Shown: positions 49,087-58,243, counted from the stretch's first letter. The stretch: DNA of 64,000 bases from Hydrogenophaga sp. (GCF_018780075.1 NZ_JADMKB010000009.1:87799-151798), one strand, 5' to 3'. The notes: generated by a model from the letters alone, not told the origin. A program made the numbers and translations.

Positions 49087-51567
49087 ATGCCCAACACCCC
49101 CCTGATCCCCACCGTCGGCACCGCCACCGCCCCGTTCGAATACGACCACCTGGACAACACGGTCGATGCGCTGCGCAAGTCCATCGCCAACCGGCTGGTC
49201 TACGCCGTGGGCAAAGACCTGCGCTCGGCCACCCGGCGCGACTGGCTGTTTGCCCTGTTCCACGCGGTGCGCGACCGCACCATGCACCGCTGGCGCGAGA
49301 CCCTGGCCGTGTCGCAGGACAACGATGCCAAGCGCGTGTACTACCTCTCGCTGGAATTCCTCACCGGGCGCGCACTCACCAACGCCCTGCTCGCGGTCGG
49401 CATCTACGACGACGCGAAAACCGCCTGCACCCAGCTCGGCGCCGACTTTGACGCGCTGATCGACCTCGAGACCGACGCCGGCCTGGGCAACGGGGGCCTG
49501 GGTCGCCTGGCCGCCTGTTTCCTCGACTCCATGGCCACGGTCGGTCTGCCCGGCATGGGCTACGGCATCCGCTACGACTTCGGCATGTTCGCGCAGCGCA
49601 TCGTCGACGGCCGCCAGGTCGAAGAGCCCGACTACTGGCTGGTCAACGGCAACCCCTGGGAGTTCATGCGCCCCGAGTTCAGCTACCCGGTGCAGTTCGG
49701 CGGCCGGCTGGTGCAGGAAGGCGAGCACGTGCGCTGGGTCGACACCGAGGACGTGATCGCCACCGCCTACGACAGCGGCGTGCCCGGCCACGAGCTCAGC
49801 AGCGTCACCACGCTGCGCCTGTGGACCGCGCGCGCCACCAGCGGCATCAACCTCGACGCCTTCAACAAGGGCGACTACATGCGCGCCGTGGAGGCCAAGA
49901 ACGAGTCGGAGAACGTCTCGCGCGTGCTCTACCCCGACGACAGCACCGAACACGGCAAGGAGCTGCGCCTGCGCCAGGAGTACTTCTTCGTCAGCGCCTC
50001 GCTCCAGGACATCGTGCGCCGCTACCTCAAGACGCACGGCAGCTTCGACCAGCTGGCCGACAAGGTCGCCATCCACCTCAACGACACCCACCCGGCGCTC
50101 GCCGTGCCCGAGCTGATGCGCATCCTGGTGGACGAACACCACGTGGAGTGGGACACCGCCTGGGACCTGTGCCAGCGCATCTTCAGCTACACCAACCACA
50201 CCCTGATGAGCGAGGCGCTGGAGACCTGGCCGGTGGAGCTGATGGGCCGCCTGCTGCCGCGCCACCTGCGCATCATCTACGACATGAACGCGCGTTTCCT
50301 GGCCGAGGTGCACGACCGCTTCCCGGGCGAAAACGAGCTGCTGCGCCGCATCTCGCTGATCGACGAACACGGCCAGCGCCGCGTGCGCATGGCCTACCTC
50401 TCGGTGCTGGCCAGCCACAAGATCAACGGTGTGTCGGCCCTGCACAGCCAGCTGATGGTGGAAACCATCTTTGCCGACTTCGCGCGCCTGTGGCCCGAGC
50501 GCTTCAACAACAAGACCAATGGCATCACGCCACGGCGCTGGCTCTCGCAGGCCAACCGGCCGCTCTCGGCGCTGATCGACGCGCGCATCGGCACCACCTG
50601 GCGCCGCCACCTGGACGAACTGACGCAGCTGCGCGCGCTGGCCGACGACACCGAGTTCCAGAGCGCGTTCCGCCTCGCCAAAGCCCAGAACAAGCAGCGC
50701 CTGACCGAACGCATCGCGAAAGAGACCGGCATCGTGGTCGACCCCGAGAGCCTGTTCGACGTGCAGATCAAGCGCATGCACGAATACAAGCGCCAGCTGC
50801 TCAACGTGTTGCACGTGGTGACGCGCTACCACCAGATCCTGGCCCGCCCCAACGCCAACTGGGTGCCGCGCACCGTGATCTTCGGCGGCAAGGCGGCCTC
50901 GGCCTACTACATGGCCAAGCTGGTGATCAAGCTGATCAACGACGTGGCGCGCACCGTCAACCACGACAAGCGCATCGGCGACAAGCTCAAGGTGGTGTTC
51001 CTGCCGAACTACCGCGTCTCGCTGGCCGAGGTCATCATCCCCGCGGCCGACCTCTCCGAGCAGATCTCCACCGCGGGCACCGAAGCCTCGGGCACTGGCA
51101 ACATGAAGTTCGCGCTCAACGGGGCGCTGACCATCGGCACCTGGGACGGCGCCAACATCGAGATCGCTGAAAACGTGGGGCTGGAGCACATCTTCATCTT
51201 CGGCAACCGCACCGAGCAGGTCGCGGCGCTGCGCGCGAGCGGCTACAACCCGCGCCGCTACTACGACCACAACTACGACCTCAAGACCGCGATCGACCGC
51301 ATCGCCGAAGGCGCCTTCAGCCCCGATGAGCCCAACCGCTTCCACGACATCACGCGCACGCTGCTCGAATCGGACTACTACCTGCTGCTGGCCGACTACG
51401 CCGACTACGTGGCGACCCAGCTGAAGGTGGACGAGCTGTACCGCCGCCCCACCGACTGGGCCCACCACGCGATCATGAACGTGGCCGGCATGGGCATGTT
51501 CTCCTCCGACCGCACCATCCGCGAGTACGCCGACGACATCTGGAAGGTCAAGCCGCTGTTCGATTGA
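49087..51567 (+). CDS. glgP: glycogen/alpha-glucan phosphorylase
   Basis: YLSLEFLTGRALTNALL...GLGNGGLGRLAACFLDSMATVGLPGMGYGIRYDFGMFAQ...EASGTGNMKFALNGALTIGTWDGANIEI. Confidence 0.96.
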   Translation: MPNTPLIPTVGTATAPFEYDHLDNTVDALRKSIANRLVYAVGKDLRSATRRDWLFALFHAVRDRTMHRWRETLAVSQDNDAKRVYYLSLEFLTGRALTNALLAVGIYDDAKTACTQLGADFDALIDLETDAGLGNGGLGRLAACFLDSMATVGLPGMGYGIRYDFGMFAQRIVDGRQVEEPDYWLVNGNPWEFMRPEFSYPVQFGGRLVQEGEHVRWVDTEDVIATAYDSGVPGHELSSVTTLRLWTARATSGINLDAFNKGDYMRAVEAKNESENVSRVLYPDDSTEHGKELRLRQEYFFVSASLQDIVRRYLKTHGSFDQLADKVAIHLNDTHPALAVPELMRILVDEHHVEWDTAWDLCQRIFSYTNHTLMSEALETWPVELMGRLLPRHLRIIYDMNARFLAEVHDRFPGENELLRRISLIDEHGQRRVRMAYLSVLASHKINGVSALHSQLMVETIFADFARLWPERFNNKTNGITPRRWLSQANRPLSALIDARIGTTWRRHLDELTQLRALADDTEFQSAFRLAKAQNKQRLTERIAKETGIVVDPESLFDVQIKRMHEYKRQLLNVLHVVTRYHQILARPNANWVPRTVIFGGKAASAYYMAKLVIKLINDVARTVNHDKRIGDKLKVVFLPNYRVSLAEVIIPAADLSEQISTAGTEASGTGNMKFALNGALTIGTWDGANIEIAENVGLEHIFIFGNRTEQVAALRASGYNPRRYYDHNYDLKTAIDRIAEGAFSPDEPNRFHDITRTLLESDYYLLLADYADYVATQLKVDELYRRPTDWAHHAIMNVAGMGMFSSDRTIREYADDIWKVKPLFD

Positions 51568-51640
51568 GCCCCCACACGCTGCCCCCCGAGGGGGCTGGAC
51601 CAGGTTGGATCGGCCCGGCGGCTGGCCCGGCCGATCTCCC
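51568..51640 (+). repeat. stop-anchored repeat, truncated copy K
   Basis: After the glgP stop: GCCCCCACACGCTGCCCCCCGAGGGGGCT...GGCCCGGCGGCTGGCCCGG; same as the tip of locus F units. Confidence 0.6.
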
Positions 51641-51679
51641 ACGCGCCCCTGGTCCGGCGTGCATGCCAGAATCCGCCGC

Positions 51680-53161
51680 ATGCGCAACACGGGCTCGGGC
51701 ACGCGGTGGTGGTGGATGGTCGGGGCGGCGGTCTCGCTGGCCGGTGCCGTGCTGCTCGCGCGGCAGGCCATCGCCGAACAGCGCGCCCTGTTCGAGACCG
51801 ACGCCCGCATCGTGCACCGGCTGTTGAGCCAGCAGGTGGTGCAGCACGACGCCATCCTCGACACCCTGGCCCTGCTGCAACCCGGGCCTGAAACGCCGGG
51901 CGCCACGCCCCCCGAACAGCGCCTGCCCGCGCTCTACCCGCACATCCTCGCGGTGCAGCGCCGCGACCGCGACGCCAGCTGGCCGGACGCGGCCCTGGGC
52001 GCTGCCGAAGCCGCCTCGCGGGCCCAGCGGCGGGCCGCGCTCGCGGCGGTGGACCTGGCCAGCGGGCGCTACCGGCTGGTGCTCGCCGCCGCCCCCACGG
52101 CCTATGCCCTCACCATCGACCTGCGCGGCATGGTGCCCTGGGCCGAGTGGCCGATGCAGCCCGCCAGCAGCCCGGTGCGCGTCGCGCTGGAACACGAAGG
52201 CCGGGCCTTCGAGCTGCAGGCGGGCGACGCCACCGCGCTGAGCGACGCGACCGGCTGGCGCTTCGACTTCCACAAACACCTGGCCGCCGGGAGCCAGCCT
52301 TTCGACGTGGTCGCCACGCGGCAGATGGGCTGGGGCGAACTGCCCTGGGGCCGCATGCTGGCGTGGGCCCTGGCGGTGGCGCTGGTGCTCGCGGCCCTGG
52401 CCCAGTGGCAGCGCCAGCGGATCGCACGGCGCCGCGCCGAAGAGCTGTTGCGGCTGGGCCAGGTGGCGCGCCTGAACACCCTGGGCGAGCTGGCCGCCGG
52501 CATGGCGCACGAACTCAACCAGCCGCTCACCGCGGTGCTGGCCAACACCCAGGCCGCGCAGCGCCTGCTGGCCGACGAGCCGCCCGAGCTGGACACCGCG
52601 CGCACCGCCATGGCGCAGGCCGCCGCGCAGGCCCGGCGTGCCGCCGAGGTGGTGGGCCGCCTGCGCCGCGCGGTCGAGCGGCCGGACAGCCACGGCAGCG
52701 TGCTCGCGGTGGATCTGGCCGAGACCGTGCGCCGGGCGCTGTACCTGCTGGAACCCGAATGCCAACGCCGCGGCGTCGCGCCGCAGTTGCAGGCCATGGC
52801 GCCGGTGCGCGTGGCGGCCGACCCGGTGGCGCTCGACCAGATCGTGCACAACCTGCTGATGAACGCGCTGCAGGCGATGGAAGCGGCGGAGCCCGGGGCA
52901 CGCCGCCTCACGCTCACGGTGTCGCAGGCCGACGGCCAAGGCGAGCTGCGGGTGGCCGACAGCGGCCCGGGCATCCCGACCGAGGTGCTGCCGCGCCTGT
53001 TCGAACCTTTTTTCTCCACCCGAGAGGGCGGCCTCGGCCTGGGCCTCTCGCTCTGCGACACCCTGGCCAGCGGCATGGGCGGCTCGCTGAGCGCCGCCAA
53101 CCGGCCCGAGGGCGGCGCGGTGTTCAGCCTGCGCCTGCCACTGGCGGAGGCGCCCCAATGA
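51680..53161 (+). CDS. sensor histidine kinase
   Basis: N-terminal TM helix; RLNTLGELAAGMAHELNQPLTAVLANTQAAQRLL, NLLMNALQAMEAAEP, DSGPGIPTEVLPRLFEPFFSTREGGLGLGLSL. Confidence 0.92.
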   Translation: MRNTGSGTRWWWMVGAAVSLAGAVLLARQAIAEQRALFETDARIVHRLLSQQVVQHDAILDTLALLQPGPETPGATPPEQRLPALYPHILAVQRRDRDASWPDAALGAAEAASRAQRRAALAAVDLASGRYRLVLAAAPTAYALTIDLRGMVPWAEWPMQPASSPVRVALEHEGRAFELQAGDATALSDATGWRFDFHKHLAAGSQPFDVVATRQMGWGELPWGRMLAWALAVALVLAALAQWQRQRIARRRAEELLRLGQVARLNTLGELAAGMAHELNQPLTAVLANTQAAQRLLADEPPELDTARTAMAQAAAQARRAAEVVGRLRRAVERPDSHGSVLAVDLAETVRRALYLLEPECQRRGVAPQLQAMAPVRVAADPVALDQIVHNLLMNALQAMEAAEPGARRLTLTVSQADGQGELRVADSGPGIPTEVLPRLFEPFFSTREGGLGLGLSLCDTLASGMGGSLSAANRPEGGAVFSLRLPLAEAPQ

Positions 53162-53225
53162 GCGCCGCGCCGGGCCGCCCCAAGCAAGCTCGCCCCGCAG
53201 CTCGAAGAGCGGAGGTGGCCTTGTG
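53159..53225 (+). repeat. 67-nt stop-to-start spacer repeat carrying a Shine-Dalgarno, copy 2
   Basis: TGAGCGCCGCGCCGGGCCGCCCCAAGCAAGCTCGCCCCGCAGCTCGAAGAGCGGAGGTGGCCTTGTG. Confidence 0.8.
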
Positions 53226-53861
53226 AGCCCCACCCTGTCGCCTACCATCCACCTGATCGACGACGACGCGGCAGTGCGCGAAAGCCTCGCGCTGCTGATC
53301 GGCACCGTGGGCCTGCGCGTCACGACCTGGGCCGATCCGCAAGCGTTTCTCGACGGCTTCGACCGCGAGGCCATCGGCGCCATCGTGCTCGACGTGCGCA
53401 TGCCCGGCATCAGCGGCCTGACGGTGCTCGACACCCTGGTCGCACAGGGCGTGGACCAGCCGGTGATCATGCTCACCGGGCACGGCACGGTGGAGATGTG
53501 CCGTCGTGCCTTCAAGGCCGGTGCCGCCGAGTTCCTGGAGAAACCGGTCAACGACGAGCTGCTGATCGAAGCGCTGCAGAACGCGGTGCGCCAGCACGTG
53601 CGCTCGCGCGAGCGGCACCAGGCCGACCGCGCCGCGCGCGAACGCTACGCGCAGCTCTCCGAGCGCGAGCGCGAGGTGCTGGGCCTGATCGTCGCCGGCC
53701 TGACCAACAAGGAGATCGGCCGTGCGCTCGATCTCTCGCCGCGCACGGTGGAAAGCCACCGCGCCAACCTGTTCGCCAAGCTGCAGGCCGAGTCGCTGGC
53801 GAAGCTGATCCGTCACTACGCCGCGCTGGTGGACGCCGACAGCGGTGGCAACACTCCGTAG
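53223..53861 (+). CDS. FixJ/LuxR-type response regulator
   Basis: TIHLIDDDAAVRESLALLIGTVGL...IVLDVRMPGISGLTVL...LTGHGTVEMCRRAFKAGAAEFLEKPV...LSEREREVLGLIVAGLTNKEIGRALDLSPRTVESHRANL. Confidence 0.93.
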   Translation: MSPTLSPTIHLIDDDAAVRESLALLIGTVGLRVTTWADPQAFLDGFDREAIGAIVLDVRMPGISGLTVLDTLVAQGVDQPVIMLTGHGTVEMCRRAFKAGAAEFLEKPVNDELLIEALQNAVRQHVRSRERHQADRAARERYAQLSEREREVLGLIVAGLTNKEIGRALDLSPRTVESHRANLFAKLQAESLAKLIRHYAALVDADSGGNTP

Positions 53862-53872
53862 TTCTACGGAGT
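53853..53872. promoter_or_regulatory. perfect 20-bp inverted repeat overlapping the regulator stop codon; candidate operator
   Basis: ACTCCGTAG-TT-CTACGGAGT, 9-bp perfect arms, about 94 nt upstream of the HbpS-like gene. Confidence 0.55.
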
Positions 53873-53965
53873 GCCGCGCGTAGCCGCCCGAATGGCGGTG
53901 AAGGCGGCGAATTTTTACAGTTCTCCCACGGTTGATCGAACCGCACACACCCGAAGGAGAACCCC

Positions 53966-54457
53966 ATGAAAGCCACCGTTTTTGCATCCGGCCTCGCCCT
54001 GTCCCTGATCACCGCTGCCGCCAGCGCGCAGGCCGTGCGCACCGAGAAGAACATGTCGCTGGACCTCGCCAACCAGATCGCCGCCGCCACCGTCGCTTCC
54101 TGCAGCGCCGCGGGCTACAACGTCACCGCCGCCGTGGTCGACCGCGCCGGCACCCTGCGCGCCCTGCAGCGCGCCGACAACGCTGGCCCACACACCCTCG
54201 GTGCCGCACAAGGCAAGGCCTACACCTCGGCCTCGGCCAAGGCGCCGACCACCGCGATGCTGGAGAACGTGCAGAAGAACCCCGGCGCCGCGACCCTGGT
54301 CGACATCCCCGGCTTCCTGATCCTGGGCGGTGGCGTGCCTGTCAAGGTCGGCAACGAGGTGATTGGCGCGGTCGGTGTGGGCGGCGCGCCCGGTGGTCAC
54401 CTGGACGAGCAGTGCGCGAACGCGGGCATTGCCAAGGTCGCGGAACTGCTGAAATGA
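53966..54457 (+). CDS. exported heme-binding HbpS/GlcG-like (DUF336) protein
   Basis: Signal peptide MKATVFASGLALSLITAAASAQA; VDRAGTLRALQRADNAGPHTLGAAQGKAYTSASAKAPTT...LGGGVPVKVGNEVIGAVGVGGAPGGHLDEQCANAGI. Confidence 0.87.
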   Translation: MKATVFASGLALSLITAAASAQAVRTEKNMSLDLANQIAAATVASCSAAGYNVTAAVVDRAGTLRALQRADNAGPHTLGAAQGKAYTSASAKAPTTAMLENVQKNPGAATLVDIPGFLILGGGVPVKVGNEVIGAVGVGGAPGGHLDEQCANAGIAKVAELLK

Positions 54458-55134
54458 AAACGCTGTTGCTGGCCCTGTCGCTGGGCTTCGGCGGTGTGGC
54501 GGCGCAAGCCCAGGTCGCACCCAGCGCGGTCGAGGCGGCGGTCTACACCGGTCTGCACATGGCGACGCACAAGGGCGATGTGGCCAAGGTCCAGCGCCTG
54601 CTCGCATCGGGTGCGGCACCGAACGCCATCGATGGGTACGGACGCACGCCACTGCACGTGGCCACGTTCGCCCGCCAGCGCGAGGTGATCCGTGTGCTGG
54701 TGAGAGCCGGCGCCGACCTGAACCAGCTGGAAAGCGACCGCTACGACGCCGTCACCATCGCATCGGTGGCGGACGACGAAGAGACGCTGAAGGTGTTGTT
54801 GCAGCTGGGCGCTAGCGCGAAGCAGACCACCAGCCGCTACGACGGCACGGCCCTGATCGCGGCGGCACATCTGGGGCACGACGGTGTGGTGCGGCAACTG
54901 ATCGCGGCGGGCGCGCCGCTGGACCATGTGAACAACCTGCACTGGACCGCCGTGATCGAATCCATCGTGCTGGGCGATAGCGGTGTGCGGCACCAGGCGA
55001 CGTTGAAGGCATTGATTGACGCGGGGGCGAACCTTCAATTGGCGGACCGCAGTGGTCAGACACCCTTGGCGCTGGCGAAGGCCCGTGGGTACTCGGCCAT
55101 GGTGTCGATATTGGAGAAGGCTGGGGCTCGTTGA
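54454..55134 (+). CDS. exported ankyrin-repeat protein
   Basis: ATGA overlap; signal peptide MKTLLLALSLGFGGVAAQA; repeats GYGRTPLHVATFARQREVIRVLVRAGADLN, DGTALIAAAHLGHDGVVRQLIAAGAPLD. Confidence 0.88.
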   Translation: MKTLLLALSLGFGGVAAQAQVAPSAVEAAVYTGLHMATHKGDVAKVQRLLASGAAPNAIDGYGRTPLHVATFARQREVIRVLVRAGADLNQLESDRYDAVTIASVADDEETLKVLLQLGASAKQTTSRYDGTALIAAAHLGHDGVVRQLIAAGAPLDHVNNLHWTAVIESIVLGDSGVRHQATLKALIDAGANLQLADRSGQTPLALAKARGYSAMVSILEKAGAR

Positions 55135-55165
55135 GAGCCTTGGTTTGCTCCTGCGCTTCCTCCAT

Positions 55166-55269
55166 GGTTGGAAGGGCTGGGGTGGCCGACTCCGCTCATG
55201 TCCCCCGGTGCCGCTGCGCGACCCCTCCTCCTTTACTTCGCTGCGTCAGCCACCCCAGTCCTTCCAACC
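55166..55269 (+). repeat. long-armed hairpin element 1 (25-bp arms, 54-nt loop)
   Basis: GGTTGGAAGGGCTGGGGTGGCCGAC (55166-55190) ... GTCAGCCACCCCAGTCCTTCCAACC (55245-55269); one G-U wobble, one mismatch. Confidence 0.85.
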
Positions 55270-55307
55270 GCGCACAAATGGGCGCGCCCACCGTGGAATG
55301 CCCATAT

Positions 55308-55426
55308 CACCTCGGATCGGGGCGACAGCGCGTTCTGTGCAGTGAGGTAAAAGGAGGAGGACCGGCGCAGCCGGTCCGGGGACACGAACGGAACAGAGCG
55401 CGCTGGCGCCCCGATCCCGCGAGGTG
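55308..55426 (-). repeat. long-armed hairpin element 2 (31/34-nt arms, 54-nt loop homologous and inverted relative to element 1)
   Basis: CACCTCGGATCGGGGCGACAGCGCGTTCTGT (55308-55338) ... ACAGAGCGCGCTGGCGCCCCGATCCCGCGAGGTG (55393-55426). Confidence 0.85.
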
Positions 55427-55431
55427 CAGGT

Positions 55432-56694
55432 TTATGAAAGCGTGACGCGAGCAAACTTCCGCTTGCCCACCTGCACCACGTACGCACCAGCGCCCAGCTT
55501 CAGGCCCTTGTCGCTGACCACCGACGAGTCGATGCGCACACCACCACCGTCGATCAGCCGGTTCCCTTCGCCGTTGGACGCCACCAGGCCCGCCGCGTTG
55601 AGCAAGGCCGCCACGCCCATCGGTGCACCCGACAGCGAGACCTCGGGAATCTCGTCCGGCACACCGCCCTTGCTGCGGTTGATGAAATCCTGCTCGGCCG
55701 CGTCCGCCGCCGCCGCACTGTGGAATCGCGTGGTGATCTCCTTGGCCAGCATCACCTTCGCATCCTTGGGGTTGCGCCCGCCGTCGACTTCCTTCTTCAG
55801 CGCCTCGATATCCGCCAGCGACTTGAACGACAACAGCGTGAACCAGCGCCACATCAGCGTGTCGCTGATCGACAGCACCTTGGCGAACATGCTGTTCGCC
55901 TCTTCGGTGATGCCGATGTAGTTGTTCTTGGACTTCGACATCTTGTCGATGCCGTCCAGGCCTTCCAGCAGCGGCATGGTCAGGATGCACTGCGGCTCCT
56001 GGCCGTACTCCTGCTGCAGGTGACGCCCCATCAGCAGGTTGAACTTCTGGTCCGTGCCGCCCAGCTCCAGATCGGCCTTGAGTGCCACCGAGTCGTAGCC
56101 CTGCATCAGCGGGTACAGGAACTCGTGCACGCTGATCGGCGTGCCGGCCTTGAAGCGGTCGTGGAAGTCGTTGCGCTCCATCATGCGCGCCACCGTGTAC
56201 TTGGCGGCCAGCTGGATCATGCCCATCGACCCCAGCGGCAGGCTCCATTCGCTGTTGTAGCGGATCTCGGTCTTGGCCGGGTCCAGCACCAGGCTGGCCT
56301 GCTTGTAGTAGGTCTCGGCGTTGGCCTTGATCTGCTCGGTGGTCAGCGGCGGGCGGGTGTTGTTGCGGCCCGAGGGGTCGCCGATCAGGCTGGTGAAGTC
56401 GCCGATCAGGAAGATCACCTGGTGCCCCAGGTCCTGCAACTGGCGCATCTTGTTGAGCACCACCGTGTGGCCGATGTGGATGTCGGGCGCGGTCGGGTCC
56501 AGCCCGAGCTTGATGCGCAGCGGCATGCCGCTGGTTTCCGACCGGACGAGCTTTTTCACCCAGTCGCCCTGAGGGATCAGCTCCTCACACCCCCGCAACG
56601 TCACCGCCAACGCTTCGCGCACACCGTCTGTCAGTTCAGCGCCGCCGACAGCCTGGTTTTGAACACCTTTGGTATCGATTTCGCTGTGATTCAT
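55432..56694 (-). CDS. tyrS: tyrosyl-tRNA synthetase
   Basis: LRIKLGLDPTAPDIHIGHTVVLNKMRQLQDLGHQVIFLIGDFTSLIGDPSGRN; KMSKSKNNYIGI; S4-like C-terminus. Confidence 0.96.
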   Translation of the reverse strand: MNHSEIDTKGVQNQAVGGAELTDGVREALAVTLRGCEELIPQGDWVKKLVRSETSGMPLRIKLGLDPTAPDIHIGHTVVLNKMRQLQDLGHQVIFLIGDFTSLIGDPSGRNNTRPPLTTEQIKANAETYYKQASLVLDPAKTEIRYNSEWSLPLGSMGMIQLAAKYTVARMMERNDFHDRFKAGTPISVHEFLYPLMQGYDSVALKADLELGGTDQKFNLLMGRHLQQEYGQEPQCILTMPLLEGLDGIDKMSKSKNNYIGITEEANSMFAKVLSISDTLMWRWFTLLSFKSLADIEALKKEVDGGRNPKDAKVMLAKEITTRFHSAAAADAAEQDFINRSKGGVPDEIPEVSLSGAPMGVAALLNAAGLVASNGEGNRLIDGGGVRIDSSVVSDKGLKLGAGAYVVQVGKRKFARVTLS

Positions 56695-56860
56695 AAGGGT
56701 TTTTTCAGATGCGGCATGGGGTGATGTGACTATACTTTTAGGTTTCGCGAGCCCGATTTTAGAGGGCGAGCCGTGGCCCACGTCGATGGCCCGGCTGATG
56801 CGACCCGAACACCCCTTATCGACGGGTGGCGCAGCCCGCCATTTCTGCCGGACATCGATT

Positions 56861-58222
56861 TTGATTTCTTCTTCCCCCAGAGACAAACTGCCCCAACTGG
56901 CACGGTCCACCCCGCAAGCGCTCCTCGACAGCCTGGCCCGCCATCCACGCCGCATCATGGCCGGTGTCGGCGTGCTGCTGCTCGGCACCGGCGTGACCGC
57001 CTTCGGCATCGCGCCGCTCGCGCCCGATGCGTCCCTGTTGCCCGTGCACGAGGTCGTGGAAGCGCTGCCCATGCGTCCGCTGGCAGACCTGGGTGTGGGG
57101 ACCGTTCCATTGACGCTGTTCCGCAGCGACACCGTGCGCCGCGACGACACCGCCCAGAGCCTTCTGCAGCGTCTGGATGTGCGCGATCCCGCCGCCGTGG
57201 CCCTGCTGCAAAACGATCCGCAGGCCCGCCAGCTGTTCGAAGGCCGGACCGGCAAGCTGGTCACCGTCGAAACGAATGACCAGCAAGCGCTGCAACGCCT
57301 GAGTGCACGCTGGCTGCCGGACGATGGCCGCGTGTTTCAGCGCCTGGTGGTTGAAAACGGCCCAGAGGGGTTCAAGGTCCGCCAGGAGAGTGGCGAGCTG
57401 ACCGCACAGATTCGCCTGGCCAGTGGCGTGATCCACAGTTCGCTGTTCGCCGCCACCGACGCCGCCAACCTGCCCGACAGCGTGGCCGTGCAACTGGCGG
57501 AAGTGTTCGCCAGCGACATCGATTTCCGCCGCGACCTGCGCCAGGGTGACCGCTTCAGCGTGGTCTACGAAACCCTCGACGCCGATGGCGAAACCATGCG
57601 CGCGGGCCGTGTGCTGAGTGCCGAGTTCGTCAACAACGGGCGCGCGCACGAGGCGGTGTGGTTCGAGGAACCGGGGCAGAAGGGTGCCTTCTACGGCTTC
57701 AACGGCGAGAGTTCACGCAAGTCATTCCTGGGCTCGCCCCTGGAGTTTTCGCGCGTGAGCAGCGGCTACGGCATGCGCTTTCACCCGATCTCCGGCAAAC
57801 AGAAGGCCCATCTGGGCATTGACTACGCCGCCCCCACCGGCACCCCGGTGCGCACCATCGGCGATGGCGTGGTGACGTTCGCGGGCGTTCAGCGCGGTTA
57901 TGGCAACGTGGTCGAGATCACCCACCGGGACAACCAGTCCACCCTCTTTGCCCACCTGAGCCGCATCGACGTGCGCACGGGCCAGAAGGTGTCGCAAGGC
58001 GACTTCGTGGGTGCCGTCGGCTCCACCGGCGCCTCCACCGGACCGCACCTGCATTTCGAGTTCCGCATCAAGGGCGTGCACCAGGACCCACTGGAGATCG
58101 CACGCCAGAGCGAGAACATCCCGATCAATCAGGCCTTCCGCGCCCGTTTCGAGGCCGTCGCCCAACAGCAGCGGCTGAGCCTCAACGCTGCGGCCACCTT
58201 GCAGCAAGCCAGCGCCGAATGA
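56861..58222 (+). CDS. M23 family metallopeptidase (start codon uncertain; ORF open from 56726)
   Basis: SGYGMRFHPISGKQKAHLGIDYAAPTGTPVRTIGDGVVTFAG...GASTGPHLHFEFRIKG. Confidence 0.9.
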   Translation: MISSSPRDKLPQLARSTPQALLDSLARHPRRIMAGVGVLLLGTGVTAFGIAPLAPDASLLPVHEVVEALPMRPLADLGVGTVPLTLFRSDTVRRDDTAQSLLQRLDVRDPAAVALLQNDPQARQLFEGRTGKLVTVETNDQQALQRLSARWLPDDGRVFQRLVVENGPEGFKVRQESGELTAQIRLASGVIHSSLFAATDAANLPDSVAVQLAEVFASDIDFRRDLRQGDRFSVVYETLDADGETMRAGRVLSAEFVNNGRAHEAVWFEEPGQKGAFYGFNGESSRKSFLGSPLEFSRVSSGYGMRFHPISGKQKAHLGIDYAAPTGTPVRTIGDGVVTFAGVQRGYGNVVEITHRDNQSTLFAHLSRIDVRTGQKVSQGDFVGAVGSTGASTGPHLHFEFRIKGVHQDPLEIARQSENIPINQAFRARFEAVAQQQRLSLNAAATLQQASAE

Positions 58223-58243
58223 GCGTGCGCCGTCGAGCGGCGT

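Noticed and set aside
49003-51906. 967-aa minus-strand ORF
   Set aside because: Antisense to glgP; low-complexity H/V/A/G/R-rich translation typical of spurious frames in GC-rich DNA.
55166-55426. Retron, integron attC or Rho-independent terminator
   Set aside because: No reverse transcriptase or integrase gene nearby, no attC-type end motifs recognised, and no U-run after the stems.
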